Of a stretch of 64,000 nucleotides of DNA, positions 33,262 to 44,604 are shown piece after piece; position 1 is the stretch's first letter; the number at the start of each line of letters is the position of its first letter. Under the pieces are notes generated by a model. The model made no database searches and was not told the origin of the DNA. It saw only the letters and a list, made by a program, of their open reading frames with translations. Both the position numbers and the translations under genes were made by a program. The stretch covers positions 38,251,336 through 38,315,335 of the forward strand of contig CM054138.1 of NCBI GenBank assembly GCA_028751875.1, in the 5' to 3' direction. Origin of the DNA: Rapana venosa (Eukaryota > Mollusca > Gastropoda > Neogastropoda > Muricidae).

Positions 33262-35720
33262 ATCTAATCTGTCCCGTAGTCTGACGACCGTGGGGGCACC
33301 CTCAAAGACTCAACAACAGTTCCCTCCATTTCCTCTCTTGTTCTGCCTTTCTCGGTTTTGTGAGTTCTAGGCTGTCCCAAATTCGCTTGATGTTATCCTC
33401 CCAGCTCTTCCTGGTCTGCCTCTCTCTTCCTCTTGGACAGTGCCTTGCAAAACTGTCTTTGTATTCCTTGGGATTTGTGAATGCCATACATTTAAGTTTA
33501 CGCTTTTTCCAGACGTTAGAAGGTTCAAATATGTCAATGGTATGCAGGATTCTGTTATGCACCGCTTTCGTTGCTTATGTGGTCTTTGTAGGAGCTGCCA
33601 AGGAGTCTCGAAAGCATGCTCATCTCATGCTGTACTTTCTCTCAAAATCTGCAGTCAGGGTCCATGTTCACAGGCTTTACAAAAAATATGGATATGACAA
33701 GGGAGCGCTTAGTTGATCTTGGAGAAAAGTAGATATTTTATCTCCAGTGGTGTTTATTTTTGAAAAAAGTGTTATTGTTGTGAGCCCTGCATACTATTTT
33801 GGGTTTTGGACCCCTGGTTGATACAATGGTCCAGGTTTTGAGTTTTGAACTTTTTCCAGCTTCTGGTCATTAACCTGATCAGGCTAATGCCGTTGGGTTA
33901 TTAGTATCAGTTTGGTTTTTTTCCCCTGTTTATGCCGTAGTTTTGGAGGCTTATTAAAAGTTTTCTGTTAGGCTGGAAAGCTCTTTTTCTGCCCTGCTAT
34001 TCCTCAATGTCATCTGCAAAGCGGAGGTTTGTGATGTTCTGCCACATGTGACTGATCCTTCATGTGTTCCGTGCATCGCATGTTTTCCTCAAGGAAGGGG
34101 TTTTAAAAAGAGTGGGTGAGAGTGGGACAGCCTGCTTACCCCAACTGTTGTTCGAAACCATTCTCCAATGTTTGTTGTTGTAGTCACTGCATGGTGCCTC
34201 GTGTACGTGTTTGTGTCTGATCAGGTTTGCATTTGCTTACAAATTCATGGTTGCCACAAACTGCATCCCCAACCCTGTAAAATGCCTTCTTAAAATCGAA
34301 AATACGTGGTAAAGGCTTGTTGATGTGAAGGTCCCGCTCACTAGTATTTGAGGTTGAATTCTGTTTGTTGTGCTGCCCCTGCTTAAAACCTGCTTTTTCC
34401 TACCCAATGTGGTCTTGCTTGGGGTTTCGTCTTTCAATTTTTGCGCATGCCCTTGTTGGGTGACATATGGGTGTTTTGGCGGTAATTATGGCATTGTTGT
34501 AGTTTCCTTTCTTGGGGAGGGTGGAGAGTGACGGGGCCCTGGTGTTGGCATTTTCCCGTCTGCCAGTTTTTTGCGATTCTTAGTAGGGCGCTGATCATGG
34601 CTTCCCCCCCAGCTTGGACCAATGCTGGAAGTTTCAGCCCCGGTGATTCCCCTTTTTTACGATTGATGCGTTTCCACTTTTTCGGGGATGGGTGGGTCTT
34701 GTTTTGCTTGGGGTACTTTAAAGGACTTCGGTCTCTGCGGTTCTATAGTTATACGGGGTCGGGATTTCTGTCCTTGTTCAGTTTATCTGGTCGTAGTGGG
34801 CCATTCCCCTTTTTTGTCTTGGATTGTTAAACCTTTTCTTGTTTCGTGTAGTCAGGTTTTCCCCAGTGTATGCTTTCTTGCTATTGTTTTTCTTGAGTTC
34901 TCTTAAATGTTTGGCCTATCACGATCCTTTTCTCTTTTCCCTCCGTCAGGACTTCTGATTTTTTTGTTGACTGCCCTAATGTTTGTCTTTCTTTTGTTTA
35001 TTTTTTTTTTCTTCAATCTCTACGTTTGTGCTTGTTGTGGATGTTGGGTTTTGGACCATGGTTTTTTGAGGGTGGGTGTTTGAAAGAAGTCGTTTGCTGT
35101 TTCGTCACTGCTGTATTGAAACTATTCGTCAGTGTTTTTTGTTGAGTTATCACAGGAGTGCTGCAAACTTTCCACCTACCCTTGCTTGAAAAATTTCTAA
35201 TCCCTCTGGGTCCTTCAGTTTCGGGTTTTCAAATTTGATTGATGTTGTTCCGTTTGGGATTTTTTTAGCGTAGTCGGAAAGTCATCATCACAAGATCATG
35301 ATCACTCCCTATGTTGCTCGGAAAACTTCGGTCTGTGCGATTTTAAACGCTAGCTGAAACCGTCTTTTACCATGATGAATTTTTTGGGTTGTGGTTTTTC
35401 CCTTTGGGGTATGCCTGTCCTTTTCTGGATTTCTTGTGGGGCAAAGGGTATTCATATTTGGGGGTGGTTTTACGGGGAAAATCAGGGTCTCAAGCCTCTT
35501 TTTGATTGGTTATTCAATGTGGCCCACAAACGCCCCCAGTCTTTCCATGATCTTCTCCTACCTTGGCGTTCAGTACCTTGCACAAGGGTGTCTTTTTGGG
35601 AGTTTGATTCGAACTCTTGTGTGGTCATAAAATTTTTGGCATTGGCAGTTGATGTAGGGGGTAGCCGTATATAGTTATGTTAAGGGGGTTGCCCCAGGCG
35701 GGGTAATAATCTGCTGGAAC
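33262..35720 (-). pseudogene. RTE-like LINE family 2, copy 2: endonuclease, RT and C-terminus, (GATA)n tail
   Basis: On the minus strand the endonuclease reads 'FPSNIGSDHDLVMMTFRLR' (about 35290). The RT shows 'FDFKKAF' (motif A, about 34300) and 'ITNLRFADDI' (motif C, about 34015). Then come 'LSRLLG' with 'SYKDHISNE', and the C-terminal block 'WEDNIKRIWDSLELTK' and 'VPPRSSDYGTD' (33300). A GATA-type tail (33240-33262) follows. It matches the nested copy at 14.4-15.3 kb but keeps much more 5' sequence. The upstream half lies in noisy sequence, so its start is approximate. Confidence 0.75.
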
Positions 35721-36440
35721 AGGCTACGTATGGGGTTTACGGGGGTTTTTTAACCCCCTGTTTTTTTTTTTTCCCCTGTAAAATTTTTTGGTTTCGGGCG
35801 TTGTTTTCCCTGTTTTTCCCCTGCTTTGCGGGCCGGTTTTGCCTTGATCTGGTCTCGTTCGTTCTTCCCCCTTTCCTGAACCCGTTCCCTTTTTCCCCGT
35901 TGGTGGGGTTTTCTGGGCCCTTTTGTGGTTTTCCCGGTCTTTCCTCTTCCCGTGGCCCGGGGCCCTTGGGAACCCCCCCCGTCGGTTTGGGTTCGGGTTT
36001 TTTTCTGGGTTATTCTCAAATCGGGCCCTCCCTTTTTCCCGGGGTTTTTTTGGGGGGTTTTCCCCCTGGGGGGGTTCTGGGGTTCTTGGTTTTCCCCCAG
36101 CGGGGGTTTTGACTTTTCCTAATTTTCGTTTTTTCCTTTTTGCGCAGTCCGTTTAAAATTCGTCCCCCTTCGTCGCTCCCCTGTTTTTTTTTTTTGCTTT
36201 TTCAAAATTTGGGGTTTCGTTTTCTTTTTCCCCCTGCTTGTTTCCGTTTTTTTTTTTTCGCCTTGTTCCTTTTTTTTTTAAAAAATTTTTTTTCGTTTGG
36301 GGGTTCCCCGATTTTGTTGTTTTTTTGCTTGTTTTTTGTTAGGTTTTTTGACTTGGCCCCAAGGGGCCCTTTTCAAAAAAATGTGGGTTGGTTTGGAAAA
36401 AACAATGGTTGGTTTTTTTTCCTTTATTTTGTTCCAGGCC
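35721..36440. other. Homopolymer-inflated G/T/C-rich sequence before the gap
   Basis: Runs such as tttt and gggg dominate. It may hold the unreadable start of the antisense RTE-like element. Open frames here are composition artefacts. Confidence 0.5.
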
Positions 36441-36940
36441 NNNNNNNNNNNNNNNNNNNNNNNNNNNNNNNNNNNNNNNNNNNNNNNNNNNNNNNNNNNN
36501 NNNNNNNNNNNNNNNNNNNNNNNNNNNNNNNNNNNNNNNNNNNNNNNNNNNNNNNNNNNNNNNNNNNNNNNNNNNNNNNNNNNNNNNNNNNNNNNNNNNN
36601 NNNNNNNNNNNNNNNNNNNNNNNNNNNNNNNNNNNNNNNNNNNNNNNNNNNNNNNNNNNNNNNNNNNNNNNNNNNNNNNNNNNNNNNNNNNNNNNNNNNN
36701 NNNNNNNNNNNNNNNNNNNNNNNNNNNNNNNNNNNNNNNNNNNNNNNNNNNNNNNNNNNNNNNNNNNNNNNNNNNNNNNNNNNNNNNNNNNNNNNNNNNN
36801 NNNNNNNNNNNNNNNNNNNNNNNNNNNNNNNNNNNNNNNNNNNNNNNNNNNNNNNNNNNNNNNNNNNNNNNNNNNNNNNNNNNNNNNNNNNNNNNNNNNN
36901 NNNNNNNNNNNNNNNNNNNNNNNNNNNNNNNNNNNNNNNN
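36441..36940. other. Assembly gap, exactly 500 N
   Basis: Continuous N run of a round length, a scaffolding placeholder. Frames extending through it have no meaning. Confidence 1.
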
Positions 36941-36944
36941 ACTT

Positions 36945-37095
36945 TAACTTTTCAAGGACAACAAGCAAAATCTGATTTTGCCCATATATCTAAATATCTT
37001 ACCTATATCTATAATGTCCATATTGAAAACTGCTATCTGCTAATGTTTAAAGATGCAAAAGTGTTACCCGTTTCTAAATCCGGAAATCCAAGTCA
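36945..37095 (+). pseudogene. LINE RT finger fragment (5' part of a split element)
   Basis: The frame gives 'HISKYLTYIYNVHIENCY' and 'LMFKDAKVLPVSKSGNPS', the region just before the NYRPIS block of a jockey/CR1-type RT. It stops at an (AAGTC)n run. The matching continuation appears at 38.52 kb, so I read both as one element split by later insertions. The sequence before it is lost in the gap. Confidence 0.7.
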
Positions 37096-37301
37096 AGTCA
37101 AGTCAAGTCAAGTCAAAAACACTTTAATCATCCCATGAAGGGCAATTACAATACTGACAGGCACATTGATACCTATAACTATCTCACAAGACACAAGAAA
37201 AATACATTTCAGATTGTTATAAGCATTACAAGATAGCTTTAAACAAATTATCATACACAAACACAAACCCAGGTGCGCGCACACACACGCACCGCGTACA
37301 C

Positions 37302-37339
<38 letters not shown>

Positions 37340-37567
37340 ACACACACACACACAGTAATGTAGGAATGCAATGTTGTAAATACCATTGATTGGAAAAGAA
37401 TTTTTTTTTAAAATTTGTGGTGCACGCACGTGCGCATTCACACACACGCGCACACCCAATACATACACACACCAATATATGAACACAGTTTATCACACAT
37501 ACACACACACGTGCACCCGCGCACCATAATGACCATTATCTAGTAAAGACATAAAACACGCGCACAC

Positions 37568-37633
<66 letters not shown>
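37090..37633. repeat. (AAGTC)n, then AC-rich microsatellites
   Basis: Five AAGTC units lead into 'acactttaatcatcccatga', which resembles the 3' end of an antisense retroelement with a TTGAC tail. (AC)n runs occupy 37300-37355 and 37565-37633 with CG interruptions. V/C-rich frames are artefacts. Confidence 0.8.
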
Positions 37634-37635
<2 letters not shown>

Positions 37636-38393
37636 CACATCATCATCATCATCAATCATCATCATCGTCCCGTGACCTTGGCGGTCGTGGAGGAGACACG
37701 AAAGACGATGCCGTGGTAAGCCTCCTCCATCCATCTCGGTCCTCGGCTCTGCGCAGTAGTGCCGAGTCATTCATCCTGGTCCATTCTCTGATGTTGTCCA
37801 TCCATGACTTGTTCTGTCTTCCCCTCTTTCTGACACCTTCGAGTGTTCCCTGCAGTACTGTTTATGGCAGCGTGTTGTGGCGGGTGACGTGGCCGAATCA
37901 TGTCAGCTTTTTCTTCATGACGATGGTGAGAAGGGGTTCCTGTGGACCTGCCAGCCGTGTTATTTGGCTCTTGACAAATTCATTGGTCTTTCGTTCTCTG
38001 CAGGATATGCCCAGCAGTTTTCTATGGCATTTTGTTTCAAATGACTGGATACGCTTTGCTGTTTAGGTTTCACTTCCGTACAGCAGGATAGTCTGAATTA
38101 GGGCTTTGTAGAGCTTTAGTTTGATTGGGAAACTGATCTCTTTACTTTTCCATATGGCGGTGAGTTTTGTCATGGAAGATGTTGCCATGGCTAGTCTGAC
38201 TTTGATTTCTGTCGTCGATCGCCCGTCCTTTGTGAGTGTAGCGTCAAGGTATTTAAAAGCGTCTACCTCCTCCAGTTGCTGGCCGTTCATGTAAATTTTA
38301 GCAGTGGCGTTGTCCGTGCTGTTCACAAGTACTTTACTTTTCTCCGAACTCACCTCCATCCCATATGCTCCAGCTCTGTTCTCAAGTCTGGTC
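37634..38393 (-). pseudogene. RTE-like LINE family 1, copy 3, 5'-truncated, (GAT)n tail
   Basis: The minus strand reads 'TRLENRAGAYGMEVSSEKSK', 'VDAFKYLDATLTKDG' (usually YLGATL), 'IWKSKEISFPIKLKLYKAL' and 'LLYGSET', followed by an in-frame stop at 38066. Then come 'FVKSQITRLAGPQEP', 'FGHVTRHNTLP', 'LQGTLEGVRKRGRQNKSWMD', 'NIREWTRMNDSALLRRAEDR' and a GAT-type tail at 37634-37668. Only the part after RT motif C is present. The last 150 bp are nearly identical to copy 2. Base quality is good, so the nonsense change is probably real. Confidence 0.88.
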
Positions 38394-38514
38394 ACACACA
38401 CACACAATTCAGAAATCATTCTTGAAGGCCAAAAGCAAGATACAGGAGTACTTATTTTCATTACCACACACACACACACGCGCGCGCGCGCACGCGCGCG
38501 CACTTGACAATCAG
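38394..38514. repeat. (AC)n and (GC)n tracts at the 5' junction
   Basis: AC runs at 38394-38406 and 38465-38480 followed by alternating GC to about 38500, a Z-DNA-prone composition. Confidence 0.85.
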
Positions 38515-38775
38515 GGGGGTATATCAGAGATCGAAATTACCCTTCCAAGTATCAACACATTCCGATTCTATGTATATTATCTAAACCCTTGGAAAAGCAT
38601 TTAAAGCAAGATCTTCTATCACACTTCATTCTTATCAAAGTGGGTTTAGAAAAAAAAATTCATGTCATAGCGCAGTAAGTATTCTCATAAAGCAGTGGCT
38701 TTTGAGTATTAACAATGACATCTTAACTGGGCAATTATCGTAGACTTTGCTAAGGCCTATGATTGTATTGATCAT
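38515..38775 (+). pseudogene. LINE RT fragment, continuation of the split element up to motif A
   Basis: 'IPILCILSKPLEKHLKQDLL' (about 38560) corresponds to NYRPISILxxxSKxLEK. After a frameshift, 'YQSGFRKKNSCHSAVS' and 'IIVDFAKAYDCIDHNL' (38732-38780) give RT motif A with its catalytic aspartate. Everything downstream of motif A is replaced by a 34-bp tandem array built from motif A itself. Confidence 0.7.
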
Positions 38776-39016
38776 AACCTCTGCTAAGGCCTTTAAATGC
38801 ACTGATCATAATGTCTGCTAAGGTATGTGATTGCATTGATCATAATCTCTGCTACAATCTTTGATTGCATTGATCATAACCCCTACTAAAACCTTTGATT
38901 GCATTGATCATAACCTCTGCTAAAGCCTTTGATTGCATTGATCATAACCTCTGCTAATGCCTTTGATTGTATTGATCATAACCTCTGCTAAAGCCTTTGA
39001 TTGCATTGATCATAAC
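38742..39016 (+). repeat. 34-bp minisatellite derived from RT motif A, 8 units
   Basis: 'gatcata' occurs at 38770, 38804, 38838, 38872, 38906, 38940, 38974 and 39008, an exact 34-bp period. Each unit encodes a version of AKAFDCIDHNL. Because 34 is not a multiple of 3, the frame moves at each copy and no continuous protein is made. The first copy is in frame with the upstream RT, which identifies the source. Confidence 0.95.
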
Positions 39017-39639
39017 CCCCCCCCGGCCCCTTTTGGGGGCCCCCTTTTTTTTTTAAAAAAAAAAAAAAGGGGGGGGAAAAAAAAAAAAAAAAAAAACCCC
39101 CCCCCTTTAAAAAAACCCCCCCTTTTGGGGGGAAAACCAAAAAAAAAATTTTGGGGGGAAAAAAACGTTTAAAAAAAAAAAAAAAAAAAGGGGGGGAAAA
39201 AAAAAAAAAAAAAAAAAAAATTTTTAAAAAAAAAACAAAAAAAAAAAAGGGGGGCCCAAAAAAAAAAGGGGGCCTTTTTCCCCCCTTTTTAAAAAAAAGG
39301 GGGGTTTTTTTTGGGGGGTTTTTTCCCCCGGGGGGTTTTTGTTTAAAAAAAAAAAGGGGGGAAAAAAAAAAAAAAAAAGGGGGGGGAAAAAAAAAAAAAA
39401 AAACCCAAAAAAATTTAAAAAAAACCCCCAAAAAAAAACCCAAAAAAAAAAAAAAAAAAAAAAAACCCGGGGGGGGAAAAAAGGGGGGGGGGGCCCCCCC
39501 CCCCTTTTTTGGGAAAAAAATTTTTTTTTAAAAAAAAACCCCTTTTTTAAAAAAAAAAAAAAAAAAATTTTTCCTTTTTTCCCTTTTTTTTCCCCCCAAA
39601 AAAGAAAAAAAAACCCCCTTTTGGGGGGAAAAACCCTTT

Positions 39640-39676
<37 letters not shown>

Positions 39677-41095
39677 CAAAAAAAATTTTTTTTGGGGGGG
39701 AAAATTTTTAAAAACCCCCTTTTTTTTTTAAAAAAAAAAGGGGAAAAAAAAAAAAAAACCCCCCCAAAAAAAAAGGGGGGGGAAAAAAAAAAAGGGGAAA
39801 AAAAAAAAAACCCAAAAAAAAAAAAAAAAGGGGGAAAAAAAATTTTTTTTTAAAAAAAAAAAAAAAAAAAAAAGGGGGGGGGGGAAAAAAAAAAACCCAA
39901 AAAAAAAAAAAAAAGGGGGGAAAAAAAAAAATTTTGGAAGGGGGAAAAAAAAATTTTTTAAAAAGGGGGAAAGGTTTTTTTTTAAAAAAAACCCCCCCCC
40001 CTTTTTTTTTTTTAAAAAAATTTTAAAAAGGGAAAAAAAAAAAGGAAAAAAAAAAAAAATTTTTTTAAAAAAAAACCCCCCAAAAAAAAAAACCCCAAAA
40101 AAAAAAAAATTTTTTGGGGAAAAAAAAAAAAAACCCCCCAAAAAAAAAATTTTTTTAAAAATTAAGGGTTTTTTTTTTAAAAAAAAAAAAACCCCCCCCC
40201 CCAAAAAAAAAAAAAATTTTTTTTTTGGGAAAAAACCCCTTTAAAAAAATCCCAAAAAAAAAACCCTTTTTGGGGGCCCAAAAACCCAAAAAACCCCCTT
40301 TTAAATAAAAAAAATTTTTTTTTTAAAAAAAAAAAAAAAAAATTTGGGGGGGGGGGGGGGGGGGGGGGGGGCCCGGGGGGGTTTTTTTTTCCGGGGGGTT
40401 TTTTTTAAAACCCCCGGGGGGGGGCCCCCCCGGAAAAAGGGGAAAAAAAGGGGGGGTTTTTGGGGTTTGGTTTTTTTTTGGGGGCCCCCCCAAAAAAAAT
40501 TTTTTTTTCCCCCCCAAATTAAAAAAGGGGGGGTTTTAAAATTTTTTTGGCCGGCCCCCTTTTTGGGAAAAAAACCCCCTTTTTTTTTGGGGTTTAACCC
40601 CCCGGGGTTTTTTTTTTTTTCCCCCTTTTTTTTTTTTTAAAAGGGGGGGGGTTTTTTAAAAAATAAAAATTTTTCCCCTTTTAAAAAACCCCCCAAAGGT
40701 TTTTTTTTCCCCCCCCCCGGGGGGGGGGGGAAAAAAAATTTTTTTTTTTTTTTTTTAAAAAAAATTTTTTTAAAAGGGGGGGGAAAAAAAAAAAAAACCG
40801 GGGGGGGGCCAAAAAAAAAAGGGGGGGGGGGGGGGGAAAAAAAAAAAAAAAATTTTTTTTGAAAAAAAAAAAAAAAAAAAAAAAAGGAAAAAGGGGCCCC
40901 CGGGGGGCCCCCAAAAAAGTTTAAACCGGGGTTTTCCCTTAAAACCCCCCCCAAAAAAAAAAAAAAAAAAGGGGGGGGGTTTTTCCCCCCCTTTTTTGGC
41001 CCCCCCCCCTTTTTTTTTTTAAATTTTTGGGGTTTTTTTGGAAAAATTTTTTTAAAAAAAAAAATTTTTCCCCCAAAAAAAAAAAAAAAAAAAGG

Positions 41096-41127
<32 letters not shown>

Positions 41128-41639
41128 AAAAAAAAAAAGGGGGAAAAAAAAAAAAGGGGGGGGAAAAAAAAAAATTTTTGGGGCCCAAAAAAAAACCAAA
41201 AAAAAAAGGGGAAAAAAAAGGGGAAAAGGGGGGGGAAAAAAAAACCCTTTTAAAAAACCCCAACAACCCTTAAAAAAAAAAACCCCCCCCTTTTTTTTTT
41301 TTTTTTTTTTCCCCCCCCCCTTTTTTTTTTTTTTTTGGGGGGGGAAAAAAAAATTTTTTTTTCCCCAAAAAAAAAAAAAAAAAAATTTTCCCCAAAAAAA
41401 AAAAAATAAAAACCCCAAAAAAAAAAAAAAAAAAAAAACCCCCCCAAAAAATTTCCCCCCCCAAAAAAAACCCCCAAAAAAAAACCTTTTTAAAAAAACC
41501 CCCCCCCCCAAAAAACCCCCCAAAAACCGGGGCCCCCCCCCAAAAAAAAGGGAAAAAAAAACCCCCCAAAAACCCCCCAAAACAAGGCCTTTTCAAAAAA
41601 AAAAAAAAAAAAAAAAAAAAAACCCCCCCCCCCCCCCAT
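39017..41639. other. Homopolymer-run sequence, probable assembly artefact
   Basis: About 2.6 kb consist nearly entirely of runs of 3-20 identical bases. Long F/P/G- and K-rich frames are pure artefacts. It begins inside the last 34-bp unit and fades into the satellite at about 41640. Confidence 0.9.
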
Positions 41640-41969
41640 TCCCAAAACACTGACAAACACTTTCAACCCCAAATTCCCCAAAAAACTGCCCCAAACAAAT
41701 AACCCATTACCAAAACCATGTACCAACAAATAACACCTTTTTAAAAAAAACCCACCCCCCCCCCCCCCCCCCCCCCCTGAAAAACCCACAATGACTTTTC
41801 ATTCCCAAAAACACTGTCCCAAACACAATAACACCCTTTACCAAAAGACTGCCCCCAAACAATAACACATTCCCAAAACCTGTCCCCAGCACAATAAAAC
41901 ACCATTACCAAAACACTGCACCAACCCCAAATGACGATTTTTAAACCAAAACCTGCCCCAAACCACAAT

Positions 41970-44604
41970 CATGTTTTGTGTTTTTTTTTGTTTGTCCGTC
42001 AAACGTCGTGCCCGGCGTTTTTGGCAGCTGTGTTTTGGAAATGGGCAGAAATTTGATTATATGGAGAGGGCCTTCCCCCAAGCACATCCCCCCTCTCTGG
42101 GCCCAAAAGTGTGCATAAGGCCCAGTCGGCTTTGGAGATGTTTCCCCAAAAGGGCCCAAACCCAAACCCCCCGGGGCTACAAGCACAAAAGGACTGTGCG
42201 GGGGTCAAGCCCCCTATTTGAGATTTCATTTTGTCATTAAAGATTATGCTGAAAAGGGGAAATTTCCATGAGTTTTTTTTTTTAATTTAAATGATGATAA
42301 ATTTAAAATGGGATGGGGAATTGATGTTTGCTGGGGAATTTGGTTTGTTTTTGGACTATTTGACAGGGTTGTACTCAAACACTTACTATCATAATATATC
42401 CCGGCTTTAAAACCGGGCCCGAGAGATACGGGCACCTGCGTGTTGGTCAGGAAATTTTGTTTTTAAATTTGAATGATGATCAATGAAAAATGAGGATGAT
42501 GTAATGATGCTGCTGGGGAAGTGCATATGCTTTAAAGACTATTGACGGGGTTTTTAATCTACGCTTTCTATCATAATATATCCCGGGGGGTTAAACCCGG
42601 GGCCCGAGAGATAAAGACATGCAGTGTTTGGTCGGGAAAAATTTGGGGCAACCCCTCTCAAACCCTAGCACCCCCTTTAAAGTGGTTCTATTTTAATCCC
42701 TTTTCCCTTTACCCCTCTAAACCCCTTGATGTTCCCCCCCCAACCCCCAAGGTTTTAATCAAAAAACTGTGTTTAAACCCCAAAGGCGCGGATGGCGGCC
42801 CAAACACAATCAAAACCTTTCCCAAAACCCCTTTTACCAAACAATCAACCCCATTACCAAACATTTATACTACCCCAAGGGACGAAAATTTACCAAAACC
42901 TGCAAAAACACTTTCAACCCATTACCAAAACACTGTCCCCAACCCACAATCAACACCATTCCCAAAACACTGCACCAACACAATGACGCCCTTTAATTTT
43001 GAATGATGATCAATGAAAATTGAGGAGGGTTGTAATGATGTGCTGTGGAAGTGCTTTATGCTTTGAGACTATTTGCAGGGTTTTTCTTTCATTTTTCTAT
43101 CTTTTTATATTCCCGGGCAACCGGGGCCCGAGGATCGGGACCCGGCAGTGTTGGTCAGGAAATTTGGGGGCAACACTCTAAAAACTCGCACCTTTTAAGT
43201 GGACCCCACTTTTTTCCCACTGTTCCTACGCCTCTCCCTTTGGATTTTCCCCCCCAACGTAAAGGGTTTTAAAATTCAACAACTGTGATAAGCCCAGGCG
43301 CTAAACGGCGGCCCAAACGAAATCAAAACCTTTTACCTAAAACCTGTACCAACACAACCCACCCATTACCAAATCACTTTTTACCTACACAATGACGATA
43401 ATTACAAAACACTGCCCCAAAAAAATCAACAAAATTACCAAACACTGCACCAACACAAGACGCCCTTTTACCAAACACTGAAACCAAAACAAAATGACGA
43501 CCTTTTCCCAAAACATTTTTTTTTACCCAACCCACCATTACCAAAACCCCTTTACCCCCACAATCAACCCATTACCAAAACAGGGACCACAATGACGACC
43601 ATTACCAAAAACCATTTTACCAAAATTGACGACCTTTAAACCCAAAACACTGCCCCAACAAAATCAAAAAATTACCAAAACCTTTTCCAACACAATGACG
43701 CCCTTTCCCAAAAAAACGTGCACAAACCATTAAAACACCATTACCAAAACATTTGCACCAACCAATCAACCCCCATTACCAAACACTGCCCCAAACACAA
43801 TCAACACCATTCCCAAAAAAAATGTACCAACCCCAATGACGTTTCTTTTCCAAAACACTGCACCACAAAATCAACACCTTTACTAAAAACTGCACCAACA
43901 AAATGACGCCCTTTACCAAAACCCCTGCAACAACACATTCAGTACCATTACCAAAACCCCTGCACCAACAAAAGGGAACGACCCTACCATAACATGCCCC
44001 AACACAATGATGCCATTCCCAAAAAAAAAGGTCCCAAACACAACAAAAACCCTTTAAACCTTAACACTGCCCCAAAACACAAAAACCCCAAATTACCAAA
44101 AACTGCCCCCAACCACATATCAACACCATTACCAAAACACTGCCCCCAAAACAATGAGGGCCATTCCCCAAAACACTGCACAAACACAAAAAAAACCCCA
44201 TTACCAAAAACTGCCCAAAAATTAAAACCCCTTATTACCAAAACACGCCAAACAAATAACCCCTTTCCCAAAACAGGCACCAAAAAAGGACGGCCCCATT
44301 ACCAAAAAACTTTGTCCCCAACACTTTTCCACCATTACCAAAAAACGACAAACACTTCAACCCATTACCAAACACTGTACCAACCAATGACGACCTTTAC
44401 CAAAACCCCTGCACAAACACAAGGGACGATCTTTCCCCAAAAATTTGTCCCCAAACACAACAACCCCAAATTTCCCAAAAAGACTGCACCAACACAATCA
44501 ACACCTTTTACCAAAAACCGGAAACCAGCAATAGGGAACCCCCATTACCAAAACAGGCACCAACACAAGGGGACGCCCTTTACCAAAACACGGGCCCCAA
44601 ACAC
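41970..44604. repeat. Higher-order repeat, copy 1 (about 2.63 kb)
   Basis: Order: module P (41970-42275, 'gtccgtc...cagtcggctttggagat'), short module M (42280-42450), long M (42455-42800), 34-bp units, long M (42995-43320), 34-bp units. M is marked by 'aatgatgatcaatgaaaa', 'atcataatatatcccgg' and 'cccgagagata'. The short M stops at 'ggtcaggaaatttt'. Confidence 0.8.

Noticed and set aside
36140..37138. Open frames of up to 332 residues across the gap region
   Set aside because: They run through 500 N and join homopolymer noise to an unrelated LINE fragment.
38988..41656. Frames of 75-213 residues rich in F/P/G or K
   Set aside because: They translate homopolymer runs; composition alone keeps them open.
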